A stretch of 64,000 nt of DNA from CATOSP01 sp965197545 (lineage in GTDB: Bacteria > Chloroflexota > Dehalococcoidia > Lucifugimonadales > UBA3495): contig CBDANJ010000008.1 of the NCBI GenBank assembly GCA_965197545.1, positions 558,001 through 622,000 of the forward strand, in the 5' to 3' direction. Positions within the stretch are counted from its first letter, which is position 1, and each line of letters begins with the position of its first letter. Shown here one piece after another: positions 16,201 to 25,056 of this stretch. The translations under genes were made by a program, and so were the position numbers. Below the pieces are notes generated by a model. That model was given only the letters and a program-made list of their open reading frames with translations. It was not told the origin of the DNA and did no database searches.

Positions 16201-18329
16201 GTCAGCAATACCGCCTCCTCCAACCAAGCCACCGCGGTCCGCACCCGAGTATCGTCGGTGGTGGAATCCCGCTCAAATACTTTGTCCTCGTCCTCGCGAA
16301 GAATCTCACCGGCGGTGGCCACCACCTCGCCGTTCAGGCGGTTTTTCCGGTCCAGATTCCGCAGCGCCCTCAGGACGCCATGTATCTCACGCCGCGTAAG
16401 CCGGGAACGGGCAGACATGCCGAATTGACGCTCCACGTCGTCCGGTGTGTAGAGCAGAACGCAACGCGCCGACTGCTGGTCCCGTCCAGCGCGTCCCGCC
16501 TCCTGCATGTAGTTCTCCAGGGAACCGGGTATGTCGGCGTGGATTACCAGCCGCACGTCCGGCTTGTCGATACCCATGCCAAAGGCGTTGGTGGCTACGA
16601 TGGCGCGCAGGTCCCCTCGGATGAAGCTTTGCTGGACGTTCTTCTTGGTCTCCGGCGGCAGTCCCGCATGGAAGTGGGCCGATTCCAATCCTGATGACTG
16701 CAAGAACTCCGCCAGTTCCTCGGTATGGCGCCGGGTGGCACAATAGACAATCGCTCCGCTTGGTCCATCCGTGGGAAGGTCGGCTTTCAGGATCTGGTGG
16801 ACATGAGCGAACTTTTGCCCGCTGTTCGTTTGCACCACCACAAAATCCAGGTTGGTGCGTTGGGCTCCGCCGTCGAAGACCTTCAGCTTGACGCCGAGTT
16901 CTTTCTCGAAGTAATCAACTATGTCGGACTTCACATCGGGCTTGGCGGTCGCGGTCAGGCACAGCGCCGGAGGCGCAGGCTCCTCTCCCGCCTTCTCGCG
17001 GATGAAGCGGCCCACGTAGCGGTAATCGGGCCGGAAGTCGTGCCCCCAACTGGAAATGCAGTGGGCCTCGTCCAGCACCCATGCCCCGATCTCCCGTTGG
17101 TCCAAGACACGGCGGAGCGAGACGCTGCGAAGCTGCTCCGGAGACACAATGAGAATGCTGGCGTCCCCCAGCCGCACCCGGTCCAACGCATCGGCTCGTT
17201 CGGGCATGGAGAGGAGCCCGTTGATGGTGACACAGGAACCGATGCCCCGAGCCTCGAGCCCCTCCACCTGGTCGGCCATGAGCGCGACCAAGGGCGAGAC
17301 CACCACCGTCAGGGCGCCGGTTTTGTCGTAGCGGGACAGGGCCGGTATCTGATAGCAAAGGGACTTACCGGCGCCGGTGGGCAGGATTCCCAGCACATGT
17401 TCCCCCGCCATCACCGCTTCGACGATGGACTGCTGCAAGGGCCGCCCGGCGTCGTCCGCCGGCTCGGGCCGGAAGTCGTCAAAGCCAAACCAACGGGTCA
17501 GTTCCTTGCGGGCGTCGTGCCGTTCCCGGCACCAGCCGCAGCCGGAGTCTGCACAAGCGGTGTCGCGCAACCGGCGGACCAATTTGCCCGCCTCTGGAAA
17601 TTGATGCCGGACCCAGGGAGGCATGACTGAATTGCCCCCGGACACCGACAGCCAAGCCAGGGCATAGGCCACCCCCCAGCCGTGCCGAGCCGCATCCTCC
17701 GTGGCCTCGCGGGCATGGGTCTGGCAGGAAATGCCATCCAGCGCCCTGTCAATCGCGTCCCGCCCCCCGGCGTCCGACGGCCTTGGCAAGTTCCGCAAGC
17801 GCTCGAAAACCCTATCGAAGCCCTCGCCATCATCCGACGCGGTTAGCCAGTGCCAGGCTGCCAACAGGCCGGAGGGGGCATCCTTCAGAGCGTTTTGCTG
17901 GTCCTGGAAAACCTCCAGCGCAAGTCTGGCGTCGAGTTCCGGGTCATTGATGCGTCCGCGTTTGAGTTGCCCGTCTTGGTAGTGCTTGACCAAGTGGTGA
18001 TAGGGGTTGCGGGGGAAGGCCAGGGGATTGAGCCTGAGTGTATCCACCGCCGGCAGCCGCAATAGGCGCAAATCTGGATTCACGGCTTGCAATTGGGGGA
18101 GATCGAAATCGATGAGATTGTGGCCCAGAACGAAGTCCGCGCCTTCGGCAAGGTCGTCCAGCTTGGCCAATGCCGAAGCCAAGCGACCGCCCGCTACGGA
18201 TAGAGTCAGGGATTGCCCGGTATCGGCGCGTACTCCAGCAAGGGCGTGGATGCGGCGGTCCTTGCCCCCGACTTCAAGGTCCAACGAGAGGCAACAGGTT
18301 AGGAGTAAGGAGTTGTCGTCAGGCACCAC
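13215..18329 (-). CDS. DEDD exonuclease - RecQ helicase - UvrD helicase fusion protein
   Basis: A 1704-residue protein with three enzyme modules. Residues about 10-145 form a DnaQ-like 3'-5' exonuclease: SLDLEVG gives the first two acids, GHNLIDFDLPQ the third, and NDPELDARLAL the last. A Cys cluster at 259-267 (CADSGCGWC) may bind zinc. Residues about 295-660 are a RecQ helicase with Walker A GILPTGAGKSLCYQIPAL (314-331), DEAH at 420-423, and ATNAFGMGIDKPDVR and QEAGRAGRD motifs. After a linker, residues about 1090-1560 are a UvrD/PcrA helicase with LAGPGSGKTRVLVHRIAYL near 1105, VDEYQDIGPDQ near 1230, GDDDQNIYAFNG and TAHRAKGLEF. All motifs look intact. GTG 18329 has GGAGG seven bases upstream. 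It probably unwinds and trims DNA in repair or genome defence; the role is inference. Confidence 0.9.
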   Translation of the reverse strand: MVPDDNSLLLTCCLSLDLEVGGKDRRIHALAGVRADTGQSLTLSVAGGRLASALAKLDDLAEGADFVLGHNLIDFDLPQLQAVNPDLRLLRLPAVDTLRLNPLAFPRNPYHHLVKHYQDGQLKRGRINDPELDARLALEVFQDQQNALKDAPSGLLAAWHWLTASDDGEGFDRVFERLRNLPRPSDAGGRDAIDRALDGISCQTHAREATEDAARHGWGVAYALAWLSVSGGNSVMPPWVRHQFPEAGKLVRRLRDTACADSGCGWCRERHDARKELTRWFGFDDFRPEPADDAGRPLQQSIVEAVMAGEHVLGILPTGAGKSLCYQIPALSRYDKTGALTVVVSPLVALMADQVEGLEARGIGSCVTINGLLSMPERADALDRVRLGDASILIVSPEQLRSVSLRRVLDQREIGAWVLDEAHCISSWGHDFRPDYRYVGRFIREKAGEEPAPPALCLTATAKPDVKSDIVDYFEKELGVKLKVFDGGAQRTNLDFVVVQTNSGQKFAHVHQILKADLPTDGPSGAIVYCATRRHTEELAEFLQSSGLESAHFHAGLPPETKKNVQQSFIRGDLRAIVATNAFGMGIDKPDVRLVIHADIPGSLENYMQEAGRAGRDQQSARCVLLYTPDDVERQFGMSARSRLTRREIHGVLRALRNLDRKNRLNGEVVATAGEILREDEDKVFERDSTTDDTRVRTAVAWLEEAVLLTREENRVQVFPSSLRVGSIEEARSKLQQARITDAYRRQLLAISASLIEADADEGISTDELMTASGLTPEGVRGALHDLEGLGIASNDTVLTAFVHTGVERASKKRFEEAAELEKALIDLLREAAPDMGRGDTSMLHLRLATQQLKDEGHAYALPERLGRIVRSIAADGRGEGGSGGSLGTRGRDPETMQVTLQREWRALEKTAELRRAAASRLLDHLLASLPPGSRGTDLLAETTLGKLLAAIKSDMVLTSEVREPAKLMDRALLWLHEQEVIRLNKGLTVFRPAMTIRLEPERRGFAQADFASLKLHYDEQVRQIHVMAEYVQRGLESMANALRLALDSFTLREEHFLRRWLPNRDSEISRQTTPESWRTIVESLNNPVQRRIVVDDREQTNVLVLAGPGSGKTRVLVHRIAYLIRVKREDPRGILALAYNRHAAVEIRRRLAELIGGDARGVMALTCHALAMRLVGASFSGRANRLDEGEFQQALRQAADLLRGKGLPPDEADEYRARLLAGFRWILVDEYQDIGPDQYGLISDLAGRTLSDEDDKLSLFAVGDDDQNIYAFNGSSVEFIHRFEADYGAKPTFLTENYRSTGHIIDASNAVIEPVRQRMKAGHPISINRARVKELPGGAWSQRDPVSRGQVQILPVGDTPITQAQVVVAELKRLSGLTPDWTWSTCAVVAREWSFLDPVRSLCEIEGIPVQMANEDFSGFWHLRETRALLDWLRVRDSNLMKSSDLDEWLIGQPSNPWNELLREAVAEYELETSNLETPVDYFIEWLAEWGREIRLRQRGLMLLTAHRAKGLEFDHVVALDGGWDRFSSGEDVDAPRRLYYVAMTRARETLILARFPGRHRLQDALVDHPSALHRADPVKLPPASPELKRRYRRLSLRDVFLSFAGYQPPGHPVHRAIAALSPGDPLQLRVGSRRWELLDSNSTVVGQLASGFEPPTGLRCTFATVMAIATWDKERSELEFQDRLQCDTWEVVVPELVFEAET

Positions 18330-18746
18330 CGTGAACCCTCCGGGCTCGGTCGATGTCCCAGATATGGGCCTCGGATTCGCAGTCGAATCTTTCCACGTGC
18401 GGAATCCTCATTTCGGGAGACTATCGTAGCACCGGAAAAATTCTACGAAAAGGCACAGGCCAGACAACTATCTGGAATTCGGTGGACCCCATTATGCTGA
18501 GATGCAGGCCGGAATTCACCAATATTTCTCACGCACTGGCGATGATTTGACCAACACCTAGGAGCATACGGGCGACGATGGACACAGGTAGGTAGCAGAG
18601 GCGGCACGGGAAAAATCCACGCATATAGTAAACGACCTGCAAATAAATGCTGTGCCAGGGCAACGGCCCGCCCGATACCTGAATCCGTTAAAATGCGATG
18701 AAAGGGTAAACTCTGGGGAGCGCCGTCGAGATTTCTCCGAACGCTT
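18330..18746. other. Intergenic region without recognised gene
   Basis: About 417 bases between the divergent fusion-helicase and anchored-protein genes. Short frames on both strands have no ribosome site or protein-like pattern. It should contain the operon promoter, but I could not choose convincing boxes. Confidence 0.4.
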
Positions 18747-18800
18747 AGGAACTTTCTCAAAAGGGGGGCATTGGGGAAGTCTCGGTTTGAGATAGGTACT
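18747..18800. repeat. Internally deleted copy of the 112-bp inverted-repeat element
   Basis: The left end AGGAACTTTCTCAAAA and right end GTTTGAGATAGGTACT match the ends of the complete copies at 24869-24980 and 31827-31938. The central C-rich half is missing, leaving GGCATTGGGGAAGTCTCG. It lies 37 bases before the start of the large membrane operon. Confidence 0.7.
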
Positions 18801-18836
18801 AAAGACCGACGCAGTCCGGCGAGTGGTGTGGGTGCC

Positions 18837-21413
18837 ATGTCCCAAGATCCAATGGGTACGATAGCGAATTCCCGTGTGAGTAGGGTCCTTTTGAAAATAT
18901 GGGCAGCGCCCATAGTGTTTATGTTCGCCTTTCTGGCCACAACTCTGCTCTTGAGCAGCCCCCTAACGGCCTCGGCTCAGGAACTCTCCCCCATCAGCTT
19001 CCAGGTGGAAGTCGGTTTTGACGGCAAATCACGGGTGGGCAGTTGGACGCCTGTAATCGCCCTGCTGGAGAACCATGGCCCCGACTTCGTGGGAGAGGTC
19101 CACGTAATCGCCACGCGCGGCCAGTCTACCCGGTACATCGCCGACGTCATTCTTCCCAAGGGCAGCCGAAAGCGTCTCACTCTTCATGTGCCCTATCAGA
19201 GCCCTGCATCCAGCCTAGACGTCGAGTTAGTCTCCGATGGACAGGTAGTGGCCGAGTTGGACCCACGGGTCAGTCTCGTCGGCGTCGACGACGTCTTCGT
19301 GGGCGTCGTTGGACCGCGGACCGGCCCTTGGAACCTGCTGACTACTCTGGAGATTCCCGGAGATAGACGCCAGGTTGTGGTGGCGGCTATCTCTCCCGAT
19401 ACGTTCCCACACCGGCCCGAGGCGCTGGACTCCTTTGACGTCATTGCCCTGGGCGACGTCCAGGTCCAGGGGCTTTCGCCTGGGATGCTGAACGCCATGG
19501 AGGGATGGGTGGCCGGCGGAGGCACGCTTATCCTGCCGGGGGGACCGAACGGCAGGGTCAATCTGAAGGGCCTGCCTCAGCAGCTCATGCCAGTTATAAT
19601 CGGAAACGCGACAGAGTTGGAGAGCGCCAAGGCCCTGGAGCGGATGGGCAACGAACCATTCCCATCGACATTTCCTCTAAGCGTGACTACTTCCCAGGTC
19701 GTGTCGGGGCGCGTTTTAGCACAAGCGGGGGAAGTGCCTCTGGCAGTACTTAGCCGTCACGGACGGGGCAATGTGCTATTCCTGGCCTTCGACCCAGCGG
19801 CGCAGCCTCTGGCCGGATGGGCAGGGATGCCGCGAGTATGGAAGGAGTTGCTGTTCCAGTCCTTGCCGGCGTCCGTCATCCTCGGCGCCCAAACTCATCT
19901 CCGTGACCCTGGAGGAGGCCTCTCCGTGGGGGCTTACCAGGTGCATAACGCGATGTCCAACCTACCCGCTCTGGAGCCTCCGTCCATCAACCTTCTATTG
20001 GGACTCATCGGCGGGTATATCCTACTGGCAGGGCCGGTTAACTATGTCGTGCTGCTACGGCTGGGCCGCCCGGGGCTCACCTGGGTCACTATCCCCGTCC
20101 TGGTGGTCCTGTTCTCCAGCAGCGCTTACTTCCTGGCTGTGGGAGCCAAAGGAAGTGAAGTCCAGGGCAGCGCCGTTAGCATCATCCAACAAACACACGG
20201 CACGGATTGGGCGCGTGTCCAGCGCATGGTAGGTGTCCTGGCTCCTGGCCAAGGTGACTACCGGGCGGAGTCCCCCGGGAGCGCCCTGGTTGCATCCTGG
20301 GACAACGGTCGCCGGCGTTCGATGGCAGAACCTGGCGATGCAAGAGTCAGGGTCCGAAATTGCGAGGAGAGAAGCGAAATTGAGCTGCTGGACATGGGAA
20401 TGTGGACCATGCGCAGCCTTTGGACGGACAGCGTCCAGAGGGTTGAAGAAGCGTTGTCATACGATCTCCACATCGAGGGAGACCGCATGAAGGGCACAGT
20501 GACCAACAAAAGCCCTGAACCGTTGAAGCAGGTCTTGCTGATCGCCGGAGGCGCACCGCAGGCCTTGGGCGCCCTGAGGCCGGGCGATACCGCGACTGTG
20601 GACATCAGGTTGGTGGGCTCTTCCGTGGGCCACTGGCGGCAACGACTGCATTTCTCCAGCGGCTCTCCACCGGGCAGTCCCAGGGAGCAGATGCAGCATC
20701 AGGAACTCCAGACCGTGGCCGCGGCAGCCCTAGATTCCTTCTACGCCGGTCCGACTTCCGGTCTGTCCCTGCCTGTTGTGGCTTGGACCGACGAAAGCCC
20801 GATGGGAATCACGGTCAACAATGTGAAGCCCGATGGCCCATCCATCACTTTGTTTGTGCAGCCCGCAACACCCAGGATGCAAGGAAGCTTCTCCCTGCCG
20901 AGTGGCGTGCTCATGGGCCGCGTCGTGGACTTTGAAGGTCAGATCGGGGACTCTGGATCTTCGGATATCGTAATCAGTAAAGGGAGCGCCATTACCTTCC
21001 AGTTTGAAGCGCCGACGAAGGTCCAGGACATGAGGACCGCGTCCATCCATGTGCCCTTCAACGGCGCCTCGCTGGCGGAACAGGGCGTAGATGCCATGAT
21101 GTACCATTGGGGAGACAGCGCCTGGAAACCGCTGGCCTTGACGCGAGTTTCCCTTCCAAAGCAGTCCACTCCTTCAGGGAGCATATATTACTCTGACCGG
21201 GGAACGTTCCCACAGTCGGACCCGGGCGCGACTGTCTTCAACTCGACACCATACGGGCTCCAGGCCACGGATGCGCTGGAAGGAGAATTAGGGGACGAAA
21301 GAGGATTAGACGATTATGTCTCTGCCAGCGGCCTGGTGCGAATCCAACTCGTGATTAGGGATGGACAGGTCGGGATTCCGTCTTTGATATTGAAGGGGGT
21401 GGTCAGTGAGTAG
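18837..21413 (+). CDS. Large membrane-anchored protein with gatase-like N-terminal region, first gene of the VWA/MoxR/ABC operon
   Basis: About 858 residues from ATG 18837. An N-terminal hydrophobic segment (VFMFAFLATTLLL followed by ASAQE) acts as signal or anchor. Next come an extracytoplasmic beta-rich region and a class I gatase-like fold of the kind found in VWA-operon proteins (LDSFDVIALGDVQVQGLSPG, WVAGGGTLILPGG). Two further membrane spans lie near 400-450 (LLGLIGGYILLAGPVNYVVL and VLVVLFSSSAYFLAVG), then a long domain to the C-terminus. No enzyme motif was recognised. It overlaps the next gene by 8 bases. A frame extension to 18771 runs into the repeat element and was rejected. Probably a cell-envelope component. 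Confidence 0.7.
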   Translation: MSQDPMGTIANSRVSRVLLKIWAAPIVFMFAFLATTLLLSSPLTASAQELSPISFQVEVGFDGKSRVGSWTPVIALLENHGPDFVGEVHVIATRGQSTRYIADVILPKGSRKRLTLHVPYQSPASSLDVELVSDGQVVAELDPRVSLVGVDDVFVGVVGPRTGPWNLLTTLEIPGDRRQVVVAAISPDTFPHRPEALDSFDVIALGDVQVQGLSPGMLNAMEGWVAGGGTLILPGGPNGRVNLKGLPQQLMPVIIGNATELESAKALERMGNEPFPSTFPLSVTTSQVVSGRVLAQAGEVPLAVLSRHGRGNVLFLAFDPAAQPLAGWAGMPRVWKELLFQSLPASVILGAQTHLRDPGGGLSVGAYQVHNAMSNLPALEPPSINLLLGLIGGYILLAGPVNYVVLLRLGRPGLTWVTIPVLVVLFSSSAYFLAVGAKGSEVQGSAVSIIQQTHGTDWARVQRMVGVLAPGQGDYRAESPGSALVASWDNGRRRSMAEPGDARVRVRNCEERSEIELLDMGMWTMRSLWTDSVQRVEEALSYDLHIEGDRMKGTVTNKSPEPLKQVLLIAGGAPQALGALRPGDTATVDIRLVGSSVGHWRQRLHFSSGSPPGSPREQMQHQELQTVAAAALDSFYAGPTSGLSLPVVAWTDESPMGITVNNVKPDGPSITLFVQPATPRMQGSFSLPSGVLMGRVVDFEGQIGDSGSSDIVISKGSAITFQFEAPTKVQDMRTASIHVPFNGASLAEQGVDAMMYHWGDSAWKPLALTRVSLPKQSTPSGSIYYSDRGTFPQSDPGATVFNSTPYGLQATDALEGELGDERGLDDYVSASGLVRIQLVIRDGQVGIPSLILKGVVSE

Positions 21414-22353
21414 CGAACACGCGATCACCGTAGAGCAACTGGTGAAGCGGTACGGCCGGTACACCGCCCTGGACGAATTGAGCTTCTCCGTGACCAGGGG
21501 CAGCATTTACGGCTTCCTGGGGCCAAACGGCGCGGGAAAGACGACAACCCTGCGTATCCTGGCAACTCTGCTCCTGCCTACTCAAGGTCAGGCTTGGGTT
21601 GCCGGCGAGGATTTAACGCGCCATCCCGCCGAAGCCCGAAAACACATCGGGTACATGCCCGATTTCTTCGGTGTGTACGACGACCTGACGGTGCGGGAGT
21701 ACCTGGAGTTTTACGCCCAAGCCCACGGCGTGCCCAGGGTCGAATGGCGTAAGATCGTAGCCGACCTGCTGGAACTGGTGGACCTGGGAGACAAACGAGA
21801 CGATTTCGTCGAGAATCTGTCCCGGGGCATGAAGCAGCGGCTGGGGCTAACTCGTTGCTTGGTCCACGACCCGGAGGTGCTGCTGCTGGACGAGCCAGCG
21901 TCGGGCTTGGACCCCCGCGCCCGGGTCGAAATGCGGGAAGTGCTCAAGGAGATCGCCCGCATGGGCAAGGCCGTGCTGATCAGTTCTCACATCCTGCCGG
22001 AGTTGGAAGACCTGTCCACCGAGGTCGGCATCATCCATAAGGGCCGCATGGTGGCCTCGGGCGCTGTGGAAGATATTCTCGGCCAACTGGGAGGGAACCG
22101 CGTATTGGAGGCGCGGACTTTGGACCAAGCGGAGCAGGCCGCCTCTATACTAAAGGCCCTGCCCGGTGTGCGCGATGTGAGTATCTTGCCTGAGGAAGGC
22201 CTGGTTCGCGCCGCTTGCTCGGCGGACTCCGCCGGACAGGCGGCGATCCTGAGAACGCTGGTGGAGGCCGGGGTCCCAGTGGTCAGCTTCAATGCCACGC
22301 AGGACTTGGAGGACCTGTTCATGGCGCTGACCGAGGAGGTAGACGAGGGATGA
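21406..22353 (+). CDS. ABC transporter ATP-binding protein (ABC-2 exporter type)
   Basis: A 315-residue ABC ATPase with Walker A GPNGAGKTTT near residue 40, signature LSRGMKQRLGL (a frequent exporter variant of LSGGQ), Walker B LLLDEPASGLDP, and the switch His in SSHILPELE. A C-terminal extension (about 220-315) is typical of CcmA/NatA-type ATPases. It starts at GTG 21406 inside the end of the preceding gene and overlaps the permease by ATGA. It powers export by the following membrane protein; the substrate is unknown. Confidence 0.93.
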   Translation: MSSEHAITVEQLVKRYGRYTALDELSFSVTRGSIYGFLGPNGAGKTTTLRILATLLLPTQGQAWVAGEDLTRHPAEARKHIGYMPDFFGVYDDLTVREYLEFYAQAHGVPRVEWRKIVADLLELVDLGDKRDDFVENLSRGMKQRLGLTRCLVHDPEVLLLDEPASGLDPRARVEMREVLKEIARMGKAVLISSHILPELEDLSTEVGIIHKGRMVASGAVEDILGQLGGNRVLEARTLDQAEQAASILKALPGVRDVSILPEEGLVRAACSADSAGQAAILRTLVEAGVPVVSFNATQDLEDLFMALTEEVDEG

Positions 22354-23248
22354 GTCAGACAATGCTCCGCAACCTGGCCGTCTTAACCAAGGAGATGCGG
22401 ACCCGAATGCGGGGAGCCGCGCCTCCGTAGTCATCTCCGTGTATCTCCTGATTCTTTCTTCTATCGGCGCCTGGATGATTTACTCCCAGCAACGAGAGTT
22501 GCGGTCGGGTTTCAACGCAAGCACAGCCTCCGATATCGGCCTTCAGACATTCATCGTTCTCTCCATGCTACAACTGTTCCTGGTGGTCTTCATCGTCCCC
22601 GGCCTCACGGGACCGGCCATCGCTGGAGAGAGAGACAGGCAGACCCTGGACCTGCTACTGAGTACGCAGGTGTCCGCCCTGTGGATCGTCCTGGGAAAGA
22701 TACTGGCGTCCCTCTCTTACATCTTCCTGTTGTTGCTGGCGGCGCTGCCCCTATTTTCCATGGCCTTCCTGTTCGGCGGGGTTTCGCCGGGCCAGATCGC
22801 GCTGGCCTTCGTTATCTCCCTGGTCTCGGCCCTTACCCTGGGCGCCATCGGGGTATTTCTGTCCGTATTGATACGGCGTGGGCCTACGGCCACGGTGTTG
22901 GCCTATGCCGTAACCTTCCTCCTGCTCATAGGGACCCCGGTCCTGAGTATCTTTGTAAGTATGAGCGTAGACTCACGTGGAACTATTCGTCCTGAGATCA
23001 TTCTTCCTCTGGCGCTCAACCCCATGGCAGCGTTGGCATCAGCGACGATGCCTTCGATCTTGCCGGATGCGGCGCTCCTGGGAACGTCCGCCTCCGGCAC
23101 ACGGGGCGGACTGGCCCTATGGCATCTAAGCCTTATGGTGGACGCCGTTCTAATCGTTCTGTTTGTCTTGCTGGCTTCGACCATTCTGCGGCCGGGACTT
23201 CCCCGGCTCTTGCGCCGCCGACCCCAGCCCGCAAGGATTGAGCCATGA
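22350..23248 (+). pseudogene. ABC-2 type permease, interrupted by a single-base frameshift
   Basis: Translation from ATG 22350 gives MSQTMLRNLAVLTKEMRTRM and then a stop at 22428-22430. From about 22420 the neighbouring frame continues the same protein without a gap (ASVVISVYLLILSSIGAWM) to 23248. One C lost near 22416-22421 would explain this. The second part has six hydrophobic segments and the SGERDRQT-like IAGERDRQTLDLLLSTQVS motif of ABC-2 permeases. The lesion is either a true mutation or a sequencing error. If real, the exporter would lack a full permease, since the remainder has no good start. It couples by ATGA at both ends. Confidence 0.85.
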
Positions 23249-24792
23249 AGTTTCGAGAGGACCGGGCTGCTGGGCTGCCCGGAGCTATCAAGCCGTGGCG
23301 CAACCGGCTCATGCTGAAAGGCGCCCTGGCATGGACGTTGCGCGGGATTGGCGCGGGCCTGGGGCTAACCGCCGCGCTGTTCGTTGTAGCCCGTTTTGTG
23401 CCTTGGCCGGACGTGTTCTTATCGTGCATCGTCACAACCGTGGTTGTGACTGCGGCTGGCCTGTTGTACAGCTTTTTCGCCGTCCCGTCTTCGGGGACAG
23501 CCGCGAGACAGGCAGACCTCCTTCTGGGCCTCTCCGACCGGCTGGCGACGGCCTGGGAATTTCGCCAGTCCAATTCGCGTGTCGCTTGGTTGCAGCGGCA
23601 GGATGCCCTTGCTTCTATCCGGGCCAAGAATCCCGCGGAGTTCGTCCGCATCTGGCCTGGACGCGGCCACTTCCTGCCCATCATAGCCGGTATTGCATTG
23701 ATTGGGATTCTGGTAGCTCTTCCCAATCCCATGGACCGCGTCATCGAGCAGCGAGAACAGCTTGAACAACGCCTGGCCGAGGCCAGGGAGGAGCTACAGA
23801 AAACGAAGGAAGAGACGGCGGAGGACGACTCGCCCCTGAGCGTCGAGGACCGGGCCGCTGTGGAACAGGCGCTGGAGAAGCTAGAAAAGGCCCTCACGGA
23901 AGCCGACACCACACCCGATGCTCTCGCCGCCCTCTCCGGCGCGGAGCAAGAAATCAGCTTACTCCAAGAGCCTAAGATAGAGCAGGGCAAAGGGCTTCAG
24001 GATATCGGCGCAACCTTGGGCACGTCGCCTACGACAGTCGCACTGGGGCGAGCGCTCCACTCCAGGAACGAGGAGGCTACACGCGGCGCAATAGCCTCTC
24101 TAGCGGACCAGATTGATTCCATGAGCGAGGACGAGCTACGGGAGTTGGCGGCAGCCCTACAGCGAGCGGCCAACGCCGCCACCGGGAGCGAGGCCCTGGC
24201 AGGATCATTAAGGCAAGCTTCACGGGCCATTGCATCCGGCCACCCAGGTGCAGCCGAAGGCGCCTTTGGCGATCTGGCAGACAGGCTCGCGGCGCTTCAA
24301 GAGGGAGTGGAAGCCTCGGAAGCCCTTGAGAGGACGCTGGCCGAACTGCGGGGCGCTCGGTCGTCTATCAGCGGTGTTCCCGTAGCCCAGGCCGCAACAG
24401 GGACGCCCACCGTGGGGGAGGGACGCGAGGGCGGAGGTCCCGTACCGGGACCTGGTCAAGGCGGTCAGGGCGCAGGGGGAAGCCCCGGTATCGGTCCCGG
24501 TGGCGGCGCAGACGGCGCCGGGGCGGGCAACCAGGCGGGGGCACGACAGGGAGAGGGCGCCGGGAGACTCCCTACAGAAGGGGAGACGGTTTTCGTACCG
24601 GGTCAGGGGCCAGGTATCCCCGCAGAGGTGCGAACCGGCCCCGGCGCGGGGATTGCCCCTGGGAGGCTCCGTCCATATAACGAAGTCCTGGGACAGTACA
24701 CGGAGCAGGCACGGGAGCACATGGAACGCAGCCCGGTACCCCAGGGCTACAAGGAACTGGTGCGCCGCTACTTCGCGGAACTGGAACGTTGA
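23245..24792 (+). CDS. Coiled-coil membrane protein with Gly-rich tail
   Basis: A 515-residue protein with membrane segments at about 28-50, 54-78 and 140-165, then a long charged coiled coil (from REQLEQRLAEAREELQKTKE through about 350). A Gly/Pro/Ala-rich stretch lies at about 385-455 and a conserved-looking end follows (YTEQAREHMERSPVPQGYKE). It resembles the DUF4175-like proteins that travel with MoxR and VWA genes. The ATG overlaps the permease stop. It is followed by an inverted-repeat element rather than the next gene. Function unknown; a structural or scaffold role in the envelope is a guess. Confidence 0.75.
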   Translation: MKFREDRAAGLPGAIKPWRNRLMLKGALAWTLRGIGAGLGLTAALFVVARFVPWPDVFLSCIVTTVVVTAAGLLYSFFAVPSSGTAARQADLLLGLSDRLATAWEFRQSNSRVAWLQRQDALASIRAKNPAEFVRIWPGRGHFLPIIAGIALIGILVALPNPMDRVIEQREQLEQRLAEAREELQKTKEETAEDDSPLSVEDRAAVEQALEKLEKALTEADTTPDALAALSGAEQEISLLQEPKIEQGKGLQDIGATLGTSPTTVALGRALHSRNEEATRGAIASLADQIDSMSEDELRELAAALQRAANAATGSEALAGSLRQASRAIASGHPGAAEGAFGDLADRLAALQEGVEASEALERTLAELRGARSSISGVPVAQAATGTPTVGEGREGGGPVPGPGQGGQGAGGSPGIGPGGGADGAGAGNQAGARQGEGAGRLPTEGETVFVPGQGPGIPAEVRTGPGAGIAPGRLRPYNEVLGQYTEQAREHMERSPVPQGYKELVRRYFAELER

Positions 24793-24868
24793 CCAAAACC
24801 CGCTGTAGCCTCCAGTGGGACTCGCTATTCGTTTATGGGGTCCCGATAACGCTTGCAGGCAGGAACTT

Positions 24869-24980
24869 AGTAACTATCTCAAAACTGGACCAGCAGGCTT
24901 GGGCAGAGGGGAAATCCCCCTTAATCCCCCTTTTCCGAAAGGGGGAGACGTTGGGGAAGCCTCGTTTTGAGATAGTTACT
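24869..24980. repeat. 112-bp MITE-like inverted-repeat element, copy A
   Basis: Perfect 17-bp ends: AGTAACTATCTCAAAAC at 24869-24885 and its complement at 24964-24980. The centre contains CCCCCTTAATCCCCCTTTT followed by an inverted G run, so the whole folds into a long hairpin. It is closely similar (by eye about nine bases in ten) to 31827-31938 read in the opposite orientation. It splits the operon between 24792 and 25057. Confidence 0.8.
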
Positions 24981-25056
24981 TAGAACTACGCAGGAGACGG
25001 GAAAGTCGCTCAGAAGACGAAATCAGACTGTAAGTCAGAAATCGAGGAGCGCCCGC

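Noticed and set aside
13215..18329. Long open frames on the plus strand opposite the fusion helicase (for example 14358-15146 and 16725-17630)
   Set aside because: They are antisense to a protein with clear motifs throughout, have no ribosome sites, and arise from the high GC content.
22350..22430. Programmed frameshift in the permease
   Set aside because: No slippery heptamer, stop context or downstream pseudoknot is evident; ABC-2 permeases are not known for such control, so mutation or sequence error is simpler.
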